A stretch of 64,000 nt of DNA, from NCBI GenBank assembly GCA_017515205.1, contig JAFWHN010000002.1, positions 34,683 through 98,682 of the forward strand, in the 5' to 3' direction. A program made the position numbers and the translations under genes. Positions 62,333 through 64,000 of the stretch are shown one piece after another. The notes under the pieces are model-generated. The model did no database searches and was not told the origin of the DNA. It saw only the letters and a program-made list of their open reading frames with translations. The stretch's first letter is position 1; each line of letters begins with the position of its first letter. The stretch comes from Candidatus Saccharimonadota bacterium (lineage in GTDB: Bacteria > Patescibacteriota > Saccharimonadia > Saccharimonadales > Saccharimonadaceae).

Positions 62333-62989
62333 TTATTTAACTAAATACTTCCATCCCATCGCTTGATAAAAATCCACTGCATTCGGCCAACCAAATATCT
62401 TTGACGCCAATAAATTATAAACTTCATCCAACATCACCAACGTGAATAGCAAAATCGCCACCGTCATAAATACTTTTTTCGGCAGCTTCATCGCCAAATA
62501 AAATAATCCTGGCACAATCAAATACATCAGAAGTAGTGCCGAAAAGCCAAACACTAGCACACTCCGCAGGCACACGAATCCGCCAATATTACCAAAGTTC
62601 CAAATCTCGACATTATAATCCCAATATCTCATACCATTTCCAATCGTATAAACCAGCCAACCCGCGATTAGTTCTAGAAGACCCGTCGCTATCACCGATA
62701 TCATAAACACCGCCCACGGATTTTTGCGGAATTTCCATGTCGATAATACAATCAGCACCGCCCCAATCGCATAAATATTAATCCACGGCAAAAAGTTCCC
62801 TCCCTGCATATAAAATTCGCCCGTCCCACCATCAAAAAAATAGAAAATCATTTCGTACGTCCAACCAAAGAATCCCGCAAAAACTATCATGAACAATAAA
62901 GCTCCCACCTTTTGCCATTTTTCTAGCTTTAACTTATCGTCCAGATATTCTCGCCAAACCTCACTAAAACTAGTCTTTTTCTTGCTCAT
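62333..62989 (-). CDS. Putative ABC-transporter-type membrane protein (CmpB, PF06541-like)
   Basis: A 218-residue membrane protein with six helices. FAGFFGWTYEMIFYFF, GNFLPWINIYAIGAVLIV and ELIAGWLVYTIGNGMRYWDYN match the CmpB pattern (GxxxExxY, NIYxIG, WDYS). It starts 3 bp after the stop of the 62992 gene, so they share a transcript. Transport role not proven for the family. Confidence 0.75.
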   Translation of the reverse strand: MSKKKTSFSEVWREYLDDKLKLEKWQKVGALLFMIVFAGFFGWTYEMIFYFFDGGTGEFYMQGGNFLPWINIYAIGAVLIVLSTWKFRKNPWAVFMISVIATGLLELIAGWLVYTIGNGMRYWDYNVEIWNFGNIGGFVCLRSVLVFGFSALLLMYLIVPGLFYLAMKLPKKVFMTVAILLFTLVMLDEVYNLLASKIFGWPNAVDFYQAMGWKYLVK

Positions 62990-62991
62990 TT

Positions 62992-63897
62992 TTAATTACC
63001 CAAAGTTTTAATCTTACCAAAATGCACTTTTTCTACTGCAGCTCTCAATGCCTCTTCCGAACCATAATGTGTTCTCTGCCCTGGCGCATCAGAAAGCATG
63101 TGCTGCGCATAAGGAAAACTCACTGCCCGCTCTAGTACACCACCTAGTCTACCAGTCCCACACAAAACTTCCGCTTTTCGCACCTTCGACACCGGGATTT
63201 CAAGCGCCTGCTTCATTTCTTCTGGGAAAAAAGTAAGCGAAAACAAATCCCCATCCGCTTCCCCCGCTAATCGTCCATAGGCAATAGAAGTATTCCCTTC
63301 AATCCATAATCTTTTGTCTAGGCCTTTCAGTTTAGCGCCACCTAGGTTCATCTCACACCGTACATATTTTTTATCATCCTCGTTTTTCATTTCACAAACA
63401 AAATCCCCCTCACAAGTCGTCGTCATCACTGCCCGCGAAGCATCTGGCGATTTTAGCCCATGCTTCTCATCATACGAAATTGTATCACTGATATAATCGC
63501 ATATTATCCAAGAAAGTAATCCGGTTTCCTCATTTTCTGCAACCAAATAAAACTCCGTCCTCGCACCCCAAAATACGCTCGAATGTACCCGAAACATCGT
63601 CACAATACCATAGTATTTTGGTTTATCCCCATCAAAAATCGCTGATTTCGCTGGCCGAAACCCTGATGGTAAAAACTGTTGCATTTTCTCTGGTTCTGTT
63701 ATCTCATAAAACAAGAATGAACAATACGGTTCCACCACAAACGGCATTTTATCTGCCTTTTTTGTTGCACTTGTGACGATTTTCCTCTGCGCCCATACTG
63801 GCAATCTTCGCATCTTCGTTTGAAAAAACATCACCTTCCCGACCTCCATCGGGTCCACCAATTTTTCCACCCCCTTTGCATAATCCAAAATATTCAT
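62992..63897 (-). CDS. Conserved protein, possibly acetoacetate-decarboxylase-like fold; unknown function
   Basis: A 301-residue soluble protein. VHSSVFWGARTEFYLVAENEETGLLSWIICDYISDTISYDEKHGL is its most conserved-looking block. The strand-rich layout with a FFPEEM region recalls the ADC-like fold, but the catalytic Lys cannot be placed with confidence. Co-transcribed with the CmpB-like gene downstream. Confidence 0.55.
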   Translation of the reverse strand: MNILDYAKGVEKLVDPMEVGKVMFFQTKMRRLPVWAQRKIVTSATKKADKMPFVVEPYCSFLFYEITEPEKMQQFLPSGFRPAKSAIFDGDKPKYYGIVTMFRVHSSVFWGARTEFYLVAENEETGLLSWIICDYISDTISYDEKHGLKSPDASRAVMTTTCEGDFVCEMKNEDDKKYVRCEMNLGGAKLKGLDKRLWIEGNTSIAYGRLAGEADGDLFSLTFFPEEMKQALEIPVSKVRKAEVLCGTGRLGGVLERAVSFPYAQHMLSDAPGQRTHYGSEEALRAAVEKVHFGKIKTLGN

Positions 63898-63908
63898 GAT
63901 TATCCGCC

Positions 63909-64000
63909 TTATTTCTTCTTTTTACCACCAAACAACTTGCCAAGATGTCCAAGGTAACTCGCCTTCTGGCCAATATCAATTGCATCCCCCAGTACCGGCA
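63909..64000 (-). CDS. C-terminal end of an unidentified protein (5' end outside window)
   Basis: The last ~30 residues (ending LGHLGKLFGGKKKK) are open to the window edge in the frame of the TAA at 63911-63909. The Lys/Gly tail sits 11 bp before the next gene's ATG, so it is probably in the same operon. Too short to identify. Confidence 0.5.
   Translation of the reverse strand, partial: PVLGDAIDIGQKASYLGHLGKLFGGKKKK

Overview
This 64-kb window looks like the chromosome of a small-genome bacterium of the Candidate Phyla Radiation, most likely Candidatus Saccharibacteria (TM7). I infer this from gene content and style, not from a marker gene. The genes are short and tightly packed, with many ATGA or 1-8 bp overlaps. 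A type IV pilus and competence set is present (PilB ATPase, pseudopilins, ComEC), together with a VirB6/TrbL-like membrane protein, a membrane-anchored Clp ATPase, malic enzyme, and lower glycolysis without a recognisable phosphofructokinase. Many proteins are anchored, secreted and of unknown function. UGA acts as a stop here, and the one tRNA-Gly in the window has anticodon UCC.

Layout. 1-1.2 kb: end of murB and folD. 1.2-9.9 kb, minus strand: VirB6-like protein and anchored partner, a DUF11-type surface protein, and two unusual genes with twin consensus promoters. 10-20 kb: tRNA-Gly and tRNA-His, tpiA operon, eukaryotic-type phosphomannomutase, a PfkB-like/aldolase fusion, rplY-grpE-hrcA with CIRCE, an adenylate-kinase-like enzyme and a lamin-tail surface protein. 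20-28 kb: an odd flavoprotein operon, tRNA-fMet, three pilin-like genes, an FtsB-like gene, then tRNA-Ile(UAU) followed by a tandemly duplicated cassette of anchored proteins. 28-41 kb: DsbA, CBS protein, aspS, methyltransferase, pilB, Clp ATPase, DUF1846 protein, yebC. 41-47.5 kb: comEC, tRNA-Arg(UCG), a folded four-way-junction element, a probably acquired AbrB/ABC cassette, malic enzyme, VanY-like lipoprotein and two tRNAs. 47.5-64 kb: pilin-like gene, ruvB, dnaK with two CIRCE sites, pta-glmM-GNAT, a polysaccharide cluster, glmS, a two-component system and membrane proteins.

How the genes work together. GlmS, GlmM, the Pta-like protein and the GNAT fit UDP-GlcNAc supply for murein (murB) and the surface glycan cluster. 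Heat-shock genes hrcA-grpE and dnaK are joined by CIRCE operators whose spacers contain the -35 box. PilB, the pseudopilins and ComEC form a DNA-uptake route. A strong regulatory theme is leaderless transcription: at least fifteen genes carry TATAAT 6-7 nt before the start codon, so transcription should begin at the start codon. A minority instead have a consensus -35/-10 promoter, a leader and a strong Shine-Dalgarno.

The most unusual signals are copies of tRNA 3' ends downstream of three tRNAs (at Ile-UAU they bound a 1.07-kb tandem duplication with a conserved anchor and variable ectodomain), the four-way junction, and the degenerate enzymes (pseudokinase-aldolase fusion; flavoprotein without its redox cysteines).
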